Below are positions 47,387 through 57,403 of a DNA stretch of 64,000 nucleotides, piece after piece. The notes under the pieces were generated by a model. The model was not told the origin of the DNA and searched no databases. It was given only the letters and a program-made list of their open reading frames with translations. The stretch's first letter is position 1. Each line of letters starts with the position of its first letter. The translations under genes and the position numbers were made by a program. This stretch comes from an uncultured Sulfurovum sp. (GTDB lineage: Bacteria > Campylobacterota > Campylobacteria > Campylobacterales > Sulfurovaceae). The DNA lies in NCBI GenBank assembly GCA_902727915.1, contig CACVAU010000052.1:36397-100396 (forward strand). The letters are read 5' to 3'.

Positions 47387-49981
47387 TTATGCGTTTGCTA
47401 CGAAATCTTTTGCAAATTTTTGCAAGATACCACCAGCTTTATAAACGTCAACTTCAGCTGAAGTGTCAAGTCTACAAGTAACAGGAATGTTTACCACATC
47501 TCCGTTTGCACGTGTCATCACAACCGTAAGCTCACCTCTTGCTTCAATTTCACCTGAAACTTCGTAAGACTCTGTCCCTACAATGTCGTAAGTATGACGT
47601 GTGTCACCCTCTTTAAACTGTAATGGAAGTACACCCATTCCAACCAAGTTGGTTCTATGAATACGCTCAATAGACTCAGCAACAAGTACTTCAACACCAG
47701 CTAAACGCACTCCTTTAGCAGCCCAGTCTCTTGAAGACCCTTGACCGTAGTTCGTACCAGCAATGATAATCAGTGGTTGCTTTCGATCCATGTAAGTCTC
47801 AATCGCTTCCCACATTCTCGACTCTTTAGCTTCTGGCATAATTGTCGTTAAAGAACCTTGTTTTACTTCACCATTATCATCTCTAACCATTTCATTAAAG
47901 AGTTTTGGATTGGCAAAAGTTGCTCTTTGTGCTGTATAGTGATCCCCTCTATGCGTTGCATACGAGTTTAAATCATTAATTGGAAGCCCCATTTTTAGAC
48001 AATATTCACCAGCAGCTGATGTTGGTAAAATAGCATTTGACGGCGACAAGTGATCGGTCGTAATGTTGTCTGGGAATACCCCTAATGGCACCATGTTTTT
48101 AAGAGCAGGTTGTCCAACAAACTGCTCTTCCCAATACGGTGGCTTGTTGATGTAAGTACTCTGTCGGTTCCAGTTATAGAATGGTGAGATTTTCATCTCA
48201 TCAAATGAACTCTTTGAGAACATTGGGTCATAAATCTCATCAAACATTTCAGGGCGAACTGACTTCTCCACTACTTCATCAATCTCTGCATCCGTTGGCC
48301 ATAAATCTTTGAGTGTAATTGGGTTACCATTTTTATCATTTCCTAAAGAGTCCGTTTCAATATCAAATCGAATCGAACCAGCTAGGGCATAAGCCACAAC
48401 CAATGGAGGTGATGCTAAAAATGCTTCTTTCACATAAGGGTGAATTCTTCCATCAAAGTTTCGGTTTCCAGAAAGTACGGCTGTTGAGTATAAATCATTA
48501 TCCACCACTTCTTTTTGAATGGCTCGATCTAAAGCACCCGACATACCATTACAAGTAGTACAAGCAAAACCAACAATACCAAACCCAAGCTCTTCAAGTT
48601 CTGGAAGAAGCCCAGCATCTCTTAGATAGGTTTCAACAACTTTAGAACCCGGTGCCAATGATGACTTAACCCATGGTTTACGCTCAAGCCCTAATTCGTT
48701 TGCTCTCTTAGCCAAAAGACCAGCAGCAACCACGTTTCTAGGGTTTGATGTGTTCGTACAAGAAGTAATCGCAGCAATTAAAATACCACCATCTGGGATT
48801 TTAGTCTCATCTTCTTCTTTAAAGTCTTTAATAAGACCTTCTTCTTTTAAGGTCGTTGTTGGCACCAAGTGGTGAGGTTTAGAAGGACCAGCTAATGATC
48901 TTGTTACTGTTGATAAATCAAACGTTAACTCTCTACTATAAGTAGCATTTTCTAAATCAGTTACCCATAAACCATTGGCTTTTGCATAGGCTTCTACCAA
49001 CTTAACTTGTTCGCTCTCACGCCCTGTTAAGGTTAAATAGTCCAAAGTATGATCATCAATGCTAAACATCGCAGCTGATGCACCGTACTCTGGTGTCATG
49101 TTAGAAATGGTCGCTCTGTCACCTAAAGTTAAGTACTCTAAACCTGAACCGTTAAATTCTAGGTAAGCAGAGATAACTTTTGACTCTCTTAAGAATGAAG
49201 TCATGGCTAAAGCAATGTCCGTTGCTGTAATACCTTCAGCTCGAACACCGACAATGTTTACCCCAACTGTCTCAGGAACTCTCATAAATGAAGGGTTACC
49301 AAGCATGACATTTTCAGCTTCAAGTCCACCAACACCAAGTGCATAAACACCAAGTGCATCAACATGAGGCGTATGAGAATCGGTTCCAACCAAAGTATCT
49401 GGAGAAGCAATACCATCGATGCTATGAACAACCGGTGACATTTTCTCTAGGTTAATTTGGTGCATAATACCATTTCCTGGAGGAATAACATCTACGTTAT
49501 CAAAAGCTTCTTTTGTCCAGTTGATGAAGTGGAATCTATCAGCATTTCTTCGCTCTTCAATGTCTCGGTTATTTTGGAAGGCATTTGCATCATCTCCACC
49601 ACATTCAACAGCCAAAGAGTGATCCACAATAAGTTGCGTAGGTACAACAGGGTTTACCTTTTCAGGGTCTCCACCTTCATCAGCAATGGCTTCTCTTAAA
49701 CCAGCTAAATCTACCAGTGCTGTTAGTCCAAGAATATCATGCGTTACAACTCTTGAAGGGTACCAAGGAAAATCTTTATCGGTTCTTTTCTCAATTAATT
49801 GAATTAAAGAATCTTCCAGATCTTCACTAGGACACTTTCGAAGTAAGTTTTCGGCTAATACTCGTGAAATGTAGTTTAATTTTTCAAATGAACCAGCAGA
49901 AATTTCTTCCACTGCCATTTTAACATCATAATACTCGAGGTCAGTGCCCTCGAGTTTTTTTAAATAATTCTTACCGATCAT
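47387..49981 (-). CDS. acnD: 2-methylcitrate dehydratase, Fe-S (AcnD)
   Basis: An 864-residue aconitase-family enzyme of the AcnD group. Cluster ligands lie in SCTNTSNPRNV and CTTCNGMSGALD; the swivel domain has GQGSSRDWAAKGVRL. It dehydrates 2-methylcitrate and needs PrpF, encoded next, to finish the step; this pair replaces PrpD. No separate prpD is in the window. The start (MIGKNYLKKL) is 2 bases after prpC. Length is normal for AcnD. Confidence 0.93.
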   Translation of the reverse strand: MIGKNYLKKLEGTDLEYYDVKMAVEEISAGSFEKLNYISRVLAENLLRKCPSEDLEDSLIQLIEKRTDKDFPWYPSRVVTHDILGLTALVDLAGLREAIADEGGDPEKVNPVVPTQLIVDHSLAVECGGDDANAFQNNRDIEERRNADRFHFINWTKEAFDNVDVIPPGNGIMHQINLEKMSPVVHSIDGIASPDTLVGTDSHTPHVDALGVYALGVGGLEAENVMLGNPSFMRVPETVGVNIVGVRAEGITATDIALAMTSFLRESKVISAYLEFNGSGLEYLTLGDRATISNMTPEYGASAAMFSIDDHTLDYLTLTGRESEQVKLVEAYAKANGLWVTDLENATYSRELTFDLSTVTRSLAGPSKPHHLVPTTTLKEEGLIKDFKEEDETKIPDGGILIAAITSCTNTSNPRNVVAAGLLAKRANELGLERKPWVKSSLAPGSKVVETYLRDAGLLPELEELGFGIVGFACTTCNGMSGALDRAIQKEVVDNDLYSTAVLSGNRNFDGRIHPYVKEAFLASPPLVVAYALAGSIRFDIETDSLGNDKNGNPITLKDLWPTDAEIDEVVEKSVRPEMFDEIYDPMFSKSSFDEMKISPFYNWNRQSTYINKPPYWEEQFVGQPALKNMVPLGVFPDNITTDHLSPSNAILPTSAAGEYCLKMGLPINDLNSYATHRGDHYTAQRATFANPKLFNEMVRDDNGEVKQGSLTTIMPEAKESRMWEAIETYMDRKQPLIIIAGTNYGQGSSRDWAAKGVRLAGVEVLVAESIERIHRTNLVGMGVLPLQFKEGDTRHTYDIVGTESYEVSGEIEARGELTVVMTRANGDVVNIPVTCRLDTSAEVDVYKAGGILQKFAKDFVANA

Positions 49982-49983
49982 TC

Positions 49984-51138
49984 TTATTCTCTTTCTTCTA
50001 ATGGAACAAATACTAAGTTTTCAGGTCCAACATACTCTGCTGAAGGACGAATGATTTTTCCATCTTCTCTTTGCTCAATAACATGTGAACCCCAACCAGA
50101 TACACGTGAAATAATAAACAGTGGTGTAAACATGTCTGTTGGTACGTCCATTTGGTTGTACGATACAGCTGAGAACCAGTCAAGGTTAGGGAACATTTTC
50201 TTAGCATCCCACATAACTTCTTCTAAACGTGAAGCAACATCATACATTAATGGTGTTCCGTTCTCTTCAGAAAGTTCTCTTGCTACCTCTTTAATAACCA
50301 CGTTTCTAGGATCAGACGTTGTGTAAACAGGGTGTCCAAATCCAATAACAATCTCTTTACGTGCCATACGTTCTTTGATGTCTGATTCAGCTTCATCTGC
50401 TGAAGCGTAACGTTGCTGAATTCTAAACGCTTCTTCATTTGCTCCACCATGCTTTGGTCCACGTAGCGCACCAATAGCACCAGTTACAGCTGAATACATA
50501 TCTGACTCTGTACCAGCAACAACACGTGCTGCGAATGTCGAGGCATTGAATTCATGTTCTGCATAAAGAATCAATGAAATGTGCATTGCTTTTACCCATG
50601 ATTCTTTTGGTTTTTCACCATGAAGAAGGTGTAAGAAATGCCCACCAATAGAGTCATCATCTGTCATTAGTTCAATACGCTTGTCGTTATGCGTAAAGTG
50701 GTACCAGTAAAGTAAAATTGAACCAAAAGATGCCATCATTCTGTCTACAAGGTCTTGTGCATCAGCTTTGTTATGGTCAAGTGCTTCAGGCTCAATACAT
50801 CCAAGTGCTGAACAACCCGTTCTCATTACATCCATAGGGTGTGTCTCTTTAGGCAATTGTTCTAAAACATTTTTTACCCCTTGAGGGATGTCACGGTATG
50901 ATTTTAACTTCTCTTTGTACGTAGCTAACTCAGCTTTGTTTGGAAGTTTTTCGTGAATTAAAAGGTAAGCAATCTCTTCAAACTCTGCTTTGGTTGCAAA
51001 TTCTAAAATATCGTATCCACGGTAATGTAAATCATTACCAGTTTTTCCAACGGTACAAAGGGCAGTATTTCCTGCTGTTACCCCTGAAAGGGCTACAGAC
51101 TTCTTTGGTTTAAATCCTGATTTTGTTTCGCTACTCAT
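49984..51138 (-). CDS. prpC: 2-methylcitrate synthase
   Basis: A 384-residue citrate-synthase-family protein. [19 protein letters not shown] contains an active-site His, [13 protein letters not shown] the other, and [18 protein letters not shown] the catalytic Asp region typical of methylcitrate synthases. It joins propionyl-CoA and oxaloacetate. The frame opens at GTG 51162 and would overlap prpB by 20 bases; the ATG at 51138 has AAAGGA at the right distance and leaves a 4-base gap, so I use it. Confidence 0.92.
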   Translation of the reverse strand: MSSETKSGFKPKKSVALSGVTAGNTALCTVGKTGNDLHYRGYDILEFATKAEFEEIAYLLIHEKLPNKAELATYKEKLKSYRDIPQGVKNVLEQLPKETHPMDVMRTGCSALGCIEPEALDHNKADAQDLVDRMMASFGSILLYWYHFTHNDKRIELMTDDDSIGGHFLHLLHGEKPKESWVKAMHISLILYAEHEFNASTFAARVVAGTESDMYSAVTGAIGALRGPKHGGANEEAFRIQQRYASADEAESDIKERMARKEIVIGFGHPVYTTSDPRNVVIKEVARELSEENGTPLMYDVASRLEEVMWDAKKMFPNLDWFSAVSYNQMDVPTDMFTPLFIISRVSGWGSHVIEQREDGKIIRPSAEYVGPENLVFVPLEERE

Positions 51139-51142
51139 GATA

Positions 51143-52021
51143 TTATCCTTTTTTTTGTTCACTAAACAATGCGTCTAGAGTCTTTTCATATGAGTGGTAG
51201 TCTAACATTTCATATAGTTCATTTCTTGTTTGCATGATTGGTAAAGTACTTGCTTGTGAACCTTCATTGATGATTGATTTAAACACATCAAGTGCTGCTT
51301 TGTTCATTGCTCTAAACCCTGAAAGTGGGTAAAGTACCATGTCAATTCCTACACTACCAAGTTCTTCTTTAGTGAACATTGGTGTTGCACCAAACTCTGT
51401 AATGTTTGCCAATACTGGAACGGTAATTTCAGCTGTAAATGCTTTGTACTCTTCAAGTGTGTGAATTGCTTCAGCAAAAATCATGTCAGCACCAGCTTCA
51501 ACGTAAGCTTTGGCTCTCTTAAGTGCTGCTTCTTGACCTTCACTAGCATGTGCATCTGTACGTGCCATAACAACAAAGTCTGGATCTGTTTTACCAGAAA
51601 CTCCTGCGCTAATACGGTCACACATTTCTTCAATGCTTACTAGCTCTTTGTTTGGTCTGTGTCCACATCTTTTTTGAGCAACTTGATCTTCAATATGACA
51701 TCCAGCAGCACCTGCTTTTGTCATCTCTTTAACAGTTCTAGCAATGTTAAATGCTCCACCCCAACCAGTATCAGCATCAACTAATAATGGTAAGTCTGAG
51801 CGACCCGTAATTCTTCTAATATCAATACATACATCTTCTAACATTGTCATACCAATGTCTGGTAAACCATAACTTGCATTTGCCACACCAGCACCTGAAA
51901 TGTAAAGTGCTTTTGCACCAACTGTCTCTGCTTGTAATGCACTGTATGCGTTAATTACACCTACGATTTGTAATGGGTTTTCGTTTGCTACTGCTTCTCT
52001 AAATTTTTTACCTGCGCTCAT
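51143..52021 (-). CDS. prpB: 2-methylisocitrate lyase
   Basis: A 292-residue lyase of the isocitrate lyase/PEP mutase family. [13 protein letters not shown] carries the catalytic Cys of the KKCGH-type loop; [20 protein letters not shown] and CHIEDQVAQ bind the metal. It yields pyruvate and succinate. Its start is 1 base after the prpE stop region, and prpC follows after 4 bases. TATAAT near its start is within the coding boundary and not a credible promoter. Confidence 0.94.
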   Translation of the reverse strand: MSAGKKFREAVANENPLQIVGVINAYSALQAETVGAKALYISGAGVANASYGLPDIGMTMLEDVCIDIRRITGRSDLPLLVDADTGWGGAFNIARTVKEMTKAGAAGCHIEDQVAQKRCGHRPNKELVSIEEMCDRISAGVSGKTDPDFVVMARTDAHASEGQEAALKRAKAYVEAGADMIFAEAIHTLEEYKAFTAEITVPVLANITEFGATPMFTKEELGSVGIDMVLYPLSGFRAMNKAALDVFKSIINEGSQASTLPIMQTRNELYEMLDYHSYEKTLDALFSEQKKG

Positions 52022-52022
52022 A

Positions 52023-53933
52023 TTATAATTCCTCTTTATTTTGTTTTGGATAACCTAATTGGTTAATTGATTCTGTGATTTCTGGTAATACACTTGCGTC
52101 TTCGATTGTTGACGGCATATTCCACTCTTTACCATCGGCAATGTCTCGCATTGTCCCTCTGAGTATTTTACCACTTCGTGTTTTTGGTAGTCTTTTAACT
52201 ACGGTTGCAATTCTAAATGCAGCTACGGGACCGATTTTTTGGCGAATAAGTTGTACTAATTCAGCCACAACCTCATCATTATCTCTGTTAGCACCTGATT
52301 TAAGTACTACAAATCCCATAGGTGCCTCACCTTTAAGTGCGTCATCCACACCAATAACAGCTGCTTCAGCCACGTCTGGATGTGTTCCAGCAATTTCCTC
52401 CATTTCACCTGTACTAAGTCTATGACCTGCTACGTTAATAACACCATCCATTCGACCCATGACCCATACATAACCATCATCATCAATGTAACCTGAATCA
52501 CCTGTTAAGTAATACCCTTCATAGAAGTTCAGATATGAACTTTTATAACGTGCATCATCCTCCCAAATCCCCATCAAACAACTTGGTGGTAATGGTAACT
52601 TAAGCACAAGATTCCCCAACTCACCATTTGGCATTTGGTTTCCTTCGGCATCAAGTACTTGCAGGTTAAACCCTGGCATTGGTTTAGTTGGGCTTCCTGG
52701 TTTAACGTCCATTGGGTCAAGTCCCATTGGGTTTCCTGCAATTGCCCAACCTGTTTCAGTTTGCCACCAGTGGTCAATAACCTCTTTACCCGTCACCTCT
52801 TTTGTCCACTCATAGGTAGCTGAGTCACAACGCTCACCAGCCATGAAAATGTTTTGAACCGAACTTAAGTCATACTTTTTGAGTTCAATAGCTTCAGGGT
52901 CTTCTTTACGAATGGCTCTAAATGCTGTTGGTGCTGAGAAAAGTACGTTTACTTTGTACTCTTCACAGACTCTCCAGAATGCTCCAGCATCTGGTGTACG
53001 TACAGGTTTACCTTCGTAAAGGACTGTTGCACAACGGTTCATCAATGGTGCGTAGACAATGTATGAGTGTCCAACAACCCAGCCCACATCACTTGCAGCC
53101 CAGAAAACTGAACCAGGCTTTGCGTTATAAAGGTTGTCCATCGTCCATTTTAAAGCTACCGAGTGACCACCATTACTTCGGATAACCCCTTTTGGTTTAC
53201 CCGTTGTTCCTGAGGTATACAAAATATAAAGTGGATCAATGGCATCAACAGGTACACAAGGTTGTGCTGCTGCTTTTACTTCTTCTGAAGCCCAGTCAAA
53301 ATCTCTACCCTCAACCATAGTAGCTACAGCTTCTTCTCTTTGGTGAATGAAACATTTTACAGGTTTGTACACCGACTGTTCAATAGCTGCATCTAAAAGA
53401 GGTTTGTACTCAATAACTTTACTTACCTCAATACCACAGCTCGCACTCATGATTACTTTTGGTCTTGCATCATCAATACGTGTTGCTAATTCATGGGCTG
53501 CAAATCCACCGAATACCACTGAATGTATAGCACCAATCCTTGCACAAGCAAGCATGGCAATGGCTGCTTCTGGAATCATCGGCATGTAGATAACAACTCT
53601 GTTACCTTTTACCACACCATGTTCAGCTAACATACCAGCTGTTTTTTCAACTCTGGCTTTTAACTCATAGTAGGTATAGGTCTCTTTGGTATTGGTAACA
53701 GGTGAATCATAGATAATAGCTAACGCATCACCATGTCCTTCATCAATGTGCAAATCAAGTGCATTGTAACAAGTGTTCATGGTACCACCCACGAACCACC
53801 GATAGTGTCCATCTACGACATCAAGAACCCTATCCCATTTGTGGTTCCAGTGTACATTTTCTGCTGCTTTTGCCCAGAATTTTTCGGGATTGCTAATTGA
53901 TTCTGTATAAAGTTCATCATAAATTTTGCTCAT
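52023..53933 (-). CDS. prpE: Propionyl-CoA synthetase
   Basis: A 636-residue AMP-forming acyl-CoA synthetase of the PrpE group. YTSGTTGKPKGVIRSNGG is the P-loop, DHWWQTETGWAIAGN the AMP region and LPKTRSGKILRGTMRDIADG the C-terminal catalytic Lys. It activates propionate. As the first gene of prpE-prpB-prpC-acnD-prpF it is directly under the divergent promoter with the HTH regulator at 54094. AGGAC is 6 bases before the ATG. Confidence 0.93.
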   Translation of the reverse strand: MSKIYDELYTESISNPEKFWAKAAENVHWNHKWDRVLDVVDGHYRWFVGGTMNTCYNALDLHIDEGHGDALAIIYDSPVTNTKETYTYYELKARVEKTAGMLAEHGVVKGNRVVIYMPMIPEAAIAMLACARIGAIHSVVFGGFAAHELATRIDDARPKVIMSASCGIEVSKVIEYKPLLDAAIEQSVYKPVKCFIHQREEAVATMVEGRDFDWASEEVKAAAQPCVPVDAIDPLYILYTSGTTGKPKGVIRSNGGHSVALKWTMDNLYNAKPGSVFWAASDVGWVVGHSYIVYAPLMNRCATVLYEGKPVRTPDAGAFWRVCEEYKVNVLFSAPTAFRAIRKEDPEAIELKKYDLSSVQNIFMAGERCDSATYEWTKEVTGKEVIDHWWQTETGWAIAGNPMGLDPMDVKPGSPTKPMPGFNLQVLDAEGNQMPNGELGNLVLKLPLPPSCLMGIWEDDARYKSSYLNFYEGYYLTGDSGYIDDDGYVWVMGRMDGVINVAGHRLSTGEMEEIAGTHPDVAEAAVIGVDDALKGEAPMGFVVLKSGANRDNDEVVAELVQLIRQKIGPVAAFRIATVVKRLPKTRSGKILRGTMRDIADGKEWNMPSTIEDASVLPEITESINQLGYPKQNKEEL

Positions 53934-53979
53934 ATTCGTCCTTTAAATACAGTATATCATAGCTCTCAATAAATGAAGC

Positions 53980-54054
53980 GTATAAAAAATGATGTGAAAT
54001 ATTTTTTTTTATACATCAAAATATTTTTTATACCTTTAGTATACATTATGTATA
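53980..54054. promoter_or_regulatory. prpE/regulator control region with nested inverted repeats
   Basis: The 160-base divergent gap contains an 11-bp perfect inverted repeat, 53980-53990 and 54023-54033, with an inner 6-bp repeat (53990-53995 and 54013-54018) that extends the same arms with a small bulge. A second perfect palindrome, 7-bp arms at 54040-54046 and 54048-54054, follows. The word GTATAAAA starts at both 53980 and 54050. These are good candidates for binding sites of the adjacent regulator. No RpoN -12/-24 promoter is apparent. Confidence 0.55.
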
Positions 54055-54093
54055 AAAGTTGTACAATTAATAAAGTTTAAAGGAGATTAGCCA

Positions 54094-55038
54094 TTGTCTA
54101 TCAGTACCATTGATAAAATAATTGAAATTTATGAACGCTCTGAGCTTAGCATGTCAAAATTTGCGAAAATTCTTCAAAAAGACAGACGTACCATTAGTTC
54201 ATGGATTTATAAAGAGATTAATGTAACCCCAAAACAAGAAACATTAAAACGTATCTCCTTATTTTTCAGATATCCCAATGAGATATGGGATGAACAGTGC
54301 GAAAAAGAAGAGTTTTTTGAGATGATTACAACACTGCCTAGCAAAGATGTTAAAATTATTGAAGCAAACCGTGAAGGTAGATTAAAATATATTTTAAAAA
54401 ATGAAGATGAACAACGTCTAGTTATTCACCCTAAATTTCCAGCCTCTGTCTATAGAGATGTTATTACTCCTCAATTTTATTTACAAAAAGAAAACAATAA
54501 AGTCAAAGAGCTGAAGCAAAAGCGTATTGATAAAATGCTGAACTATGCTTACAAAAGTGATGAATGGCATGACATAAGATCCTTACTTAATTTTTGCTTT
54601 TCGGAAATTGGAAACCGTTATACCCAAGAAGAAAAAATAGCCACGCTTGAACTGGTTGTTCATACAATTCATGAAAACTATAATAAAAGATTGTACTTAT
54701 TTGATTCTTTTTCTAAAAAAATCTATGGTTTGGATGCCATGTATACTTCAGTAGATATCAAAAATAATATTATGTTTTTCAAATCTCCTTTAGAATCAAT
54801 TTTTATTGAAATTAGAAATAAAGAAATCGTTGAAAAAATACATCGACACTTTACCCTTGCTAAAGAATCTCCAATGCATGTAAAGCCGAGTGATGCTGAA
54901 AAAATACTGCAAATACTTATTAGTATTTTAAAACAGAACAAAACACTTATTGATGCCTATACAGAGATTAACCTTCAAACATCTTATGGAACATTATTTA
55001 AAAACAATCTTAGTCTCTCCATTCAAGAAAGACTTTAG
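54094..55038 (+). CDS. HTH regulator, likely for the prp operon
   Basis: A 314-residue protein with an N-terminal helix-turn-helix of the XRE/Cro type: LSMSKFAKILQKDRRTISSW near residues 18-37, followed by a wing-like stretch. The C-terminal 250 residues are unlike PrpR of enterobacteria (no sigma-54 domain) and unlike GntR/TetR types; I do not recognise them, and they may bind an acyl-CoA or methylcitrate. It starts at TTG 54094 with AGGAG 8 bases before. It is divergent from prpE, as local regulators often are. Its role is inferred from position. Confidence 0.6.
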   Translation: MSISTIDKIIEIYERSELSMSKFAKILQKDRRTISSWIYKEINVTPKQETLKRISLFFRYPNEIWDEQCEKEEFFEMITTLPSKDVKIIEANREGRLKYILKNEDEQRLVIHPKFPASVYRDVITPQFYLQKENNKVKELKQKRIDKMLNYAYKSDEWHDIRSLLNFCFSEIGNRYTQEEKIATLELVVHTIHENYNKRLYLFDSFSKKIYGLDAMYTSVDIKNNIMFFKSPLESIFIEIRNKEIVEKIHRHFTLAKESPMHVKPSDAEKILQILISILKQNKTLIDAYTEINLQTSYGTLFKNNLSLSIQERL

Positions 55039-55042
55039 AGAT

Positions 55043-55450
55043 TTATCTCATAACATTCATGCTGTATCTTGCCCCTCTATTATACATATATTGTGGTCTT
55101 TCTTCAGCGTAAAACCTATAAAGTATGGAAGCTGCTTTAGCATGACCTTTTTTAGACGCTCGTTTAAACCATAGCCTTGCCAATTCACCATTTTGTCTTA
55201 CTCCTGAACCATAATGAAACATGAGTGCTAACTCATATTGAGAAGTAATATGCCCTTTAATAGCTGAACGATGATACCACTTAAAAGCATGACGTAACTT
55301 ATCTTTTTTTTCGTGCATGGTATATTCTTTTACTGCTTGAGATTGAACATTAGTCATACCATAAGAGGTAGCGTATCCTACATTTTGAATGTTATTAGCA
55401 TGTAGTGAAGTGAATATCAAAGTGAGAGAAATTATAATTTTCTTTTTCAT
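55043..55450 (-). CDS. Secreted Sel1-repeat protein
   Basis: A 135-residue protein with a signal peptide (MKKKIIISLTLIFTSLHA) and two Sel1-like repeats: AFKWYHRSAIKGHITSQYEL and LARLWFKRASKKGHAKAASI, joined by ALMFHYGSGVRQ. Such alpha/alpha repeats bind proteins in the periplasm. The end is short and basic, with Tyr and Arg. It is convergent with the regulator gene, 4 bases apart. Partners are unknown. Confidence 0.7.
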   Translation of the reverse strand: MKKKIIISLTLIFTSLHANNIQNVGYATSYGMTNVQSQAVKEYTMHEKKDKLRHAFKWYHRSAIKGHITSQYELALMFHYGSGVRQNGELARLWFKRASKKGHAKAASILYRFYAEERPQYMYNRGARYSMNVMR

Positions 55451-55512
55451 TTTATTAAACCAATCTTAAATATTATTTTTAATAATTATATAAGACTTTT
55501 ATTAAATAAATC

Positions 55513-56019
55513 TTAAATTTTTTTTAAAAACTCATGTAATGCTTGTAATAATCGTAAAGGTTCAGGAGGACAAGATGAAATATGAAATGCTGTTGAAAAA
55601 AATTCTTTTCCTTTATTCCACAAAGTAAAATTATTCTCAAAAGGTGCAGAAGATACAGGACAATCTCCAATTAAAATAACCCATTTAGGCTCTTTGAGAT
55701 TTTCATAAACACGCTTTAATTCATCATACATGTTTTCAGTTATTAATCCTGTAACAAATAATACATCAGCTTGAGTACTTTCATAAGTCACTTCAACTCC
55801 AAAAGAAGAAAGCTTATAAAGAGGTGAAAATAGCATTTGTAACTCTAATTCACAACCATTACAAGAGCCTGAATCTACAATGTATATTTTTAAAGAGTCA
55901 GAAAACTTTTCACGAATCAAATCTTTTATCAAGGGACGAAGATGCTCTGCTTCTTTACTAATCAAAAGTTTATCCATAGAAGTAGCAGGTCGAAATTCAT
56001 CTTTAAAGAAACTAAACAT
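55513..56019 (-). CDS. Hydrogenase-4/NuoB-type small subunit
   Basis: A 168-residue protein of the NuoB/HyfI/EchC family. The four cluster ligands are C53 and C56 in DSGSCNGCELELQ, C120 in IGDCPVSS and C150 in SSCPPEPLRLLQAL. The C-x2-C form is that of group 4 [NiFe] hydrogenases, not the CC pair of NuoB. It should carry one [4Fe-4S] cluster next to its large subunit, encoded 8 bases upstream. No membrane or ferredoxin subunits are beside it, which is unusual. It may be part of an Ehr-like complex or borrow subunits of the nuo operon. Confidence 0.75.
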   Translation of the reverse strand: MFSFFKDEFRPATSMDKLLISKEAEHLRPLIKDLIREKFSDSLKIYIVDSGSCNGCELELQMLFSPLYKLSSFGVEVTYESTQADVLFVTGLITENMYDELKRVYENLKEPKWVILIGDCPVSSAPFENNFTLWNKGKEFFSTAFHISSCPPEPLRLLQALHEFLKKI

Positions 56020-56027
56020 AGAATACC

Positions 56028-57383
56028 TTATAAGTCTATGGCTGAAATATTTAAAGGTATACTTTTTATAATTAAATCTAAAGTTGATACCTCTGAATTT
56101 TTAATATAACTGGGCAATACTTGTGCATTTAAAAAACTCGGATCTCTCACAAAAAACCGTTCTATCTGTTGATTTTTTAAGGCAATGTACATCATGAGTT
56201 CACCAGCAGAACTTTCCACATAGGTATAAAATTCACCATCAACCGTTGTACCCAAGAAAAATGGTATGCTGTTCTTATTGACTAAAGATTTCATCATTCG
56301 TAAAGAGCCAAACAATTCTGCAATACGAATATTAAACCGTGAAAAAGTATCTCCCACTTCCTCAACATTCATATTATAATCATATTTTTCAAAAAATTCA
56401 TTTTCATACCGTCGATCAAGTCTAACACCTGAACTACGTGCCATAATTCCTACTAGCCCATAGTCTAAAACGATATTCTTAGAAATTTGCCCTAAAAGTA
56501 GGGTCTTTTCTAATATGTCATCTCTCTCTTCAATCCATTTTTTAAATACCACTAACTCTTTTTCTAAAAGCTCTATAAAAGCTAAACTCTTATCCATCTC
56601 TAAAAAATCAAAGTCACCTCTTATCGAAGAAAAACCAAAACGATGACCTGTCAAACCTTGCATTGCCTTACGTCCTTCCTCAGCAAACTTAATGAAAAAT
56701 TCAGCCCCATCAAAAAACTCAACCAATTGACAGAGCAATGATAAATCTGTTAAATAATTAATAACACGTTCAAGTTCCAATAAAAAAACATGGCGTATCC
56801 TAATAACCTCAGGTAAAGTCTTTTTGGAAGCTTGTAACTCAATGTCTAAAAATGCTGTTTGATAAGCAATGCTACTTGATGCTGAGATACGTTCAACAAT
56901 TCCTCTAGCCTCTTCAAGCCTCATGCCTTCTAACATTTTTTCTATGCCTCTATACTTATAAAAAGGCATCATTTCAAAATGTAAAATAATTTTATTATAA
57001 TCAAAAAGTTGTAATTGAGAAGATTCTAAATGATAAGGATGCGTAGGCGCAATAATTACCCCATGATTAACACTTTTCTTTGTATTTTTAATCTTAACAT
57101 GTTCTATATTTATTGCTGTAAAATTTTTTCGCATGGGAGAAATATTAGGAGGAAAATGTTCATGTTTAATTAAAGGACGTTCATCTTCACTATAGAGTAT
57201 TTGAATACCAAAATCATCAGAGATTTTACGCTCAAACCAAACAACAGCAGGATACTCTTTTGAAATAGACACCAAAATGGGTTTCTTTTTATTAAGACGC
57301 TCTTTAGCTATACGTTCATCATAGACTGTAATAATCTCAAAAAATGTCTCTTTTTCTTGAGCAAAACGTGCTATTAACCTCAT
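56028..57383 (-). CDS. NuoCD/HyfG-like large subunit without Ni ligands
   Basis: A 451-residue fusion: a NuoC-like 30-kDa domain (residues about 1-100, with VVWFERKISDDFGI) and a NuoD/hydrogenase-large-subunit domain (about 105-451). MMPFYKYRGIEKMLEGM, GLVGIMARSSGVRLDRRYE and FFVRDPSFLN show the family. The first hydrogenase metal motif reads VERISASSSIA (163-173) with no Cys, and the C-terminus has no C-x2-C, so it cannot bind a NiFe site. That leaves a quinone- or otherwise-reactive, complex I-like role. Paired with the small subunit after 8 bases. The upstream gene is an HTH protein. Confidence 0.75.
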   Translation of the reverse strand: MRLIARFAQEKETFFEIITVYDERIAKERLNKKKPILVSISKEYPAVVWFERKISDDFGIQILYSEDERPLIKHEHFPPNISPMRKNFTAINIEHVKIKNTKKSVNHGVIIAPTHPYHLESSQLQLFDYNKIILHFEMMPFYKYRGIEKMLEGMRLEEARGIVERISASSSIAYQTAFLDIELQASKKTLPEVIRIRHVFLLELERVINYLTDLSLLCQLVEFFDGAEFFIKFAEEGRKAMQGLTGHRFGFSSIRGDFDFLEMDKSLAFIELLEKELVVFKKWIEERDDILEKTLLLGQISKNIVLDYGLVGIMARSSGVRLDRRYENEFFEKYDYNMNVEEVGDTFSRFNIRIAELFGSLRMMKSLVNKNSIPFFLGTTVDGEFYTYVESSAGELMMYIALKNQQIERFFVRDPSFLNAQVLPSYIKNSEVSTLDLIIKSIPLNISAIDL

Positions 57384-57403
57384 CTATTTGCTCACCAATT
57401 AAT

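Noticed and set aside
56028..57383. True group 4 [NiFe] hydrogenase large subunit
   Set aside because: No Cys at either nickel-binding motif.
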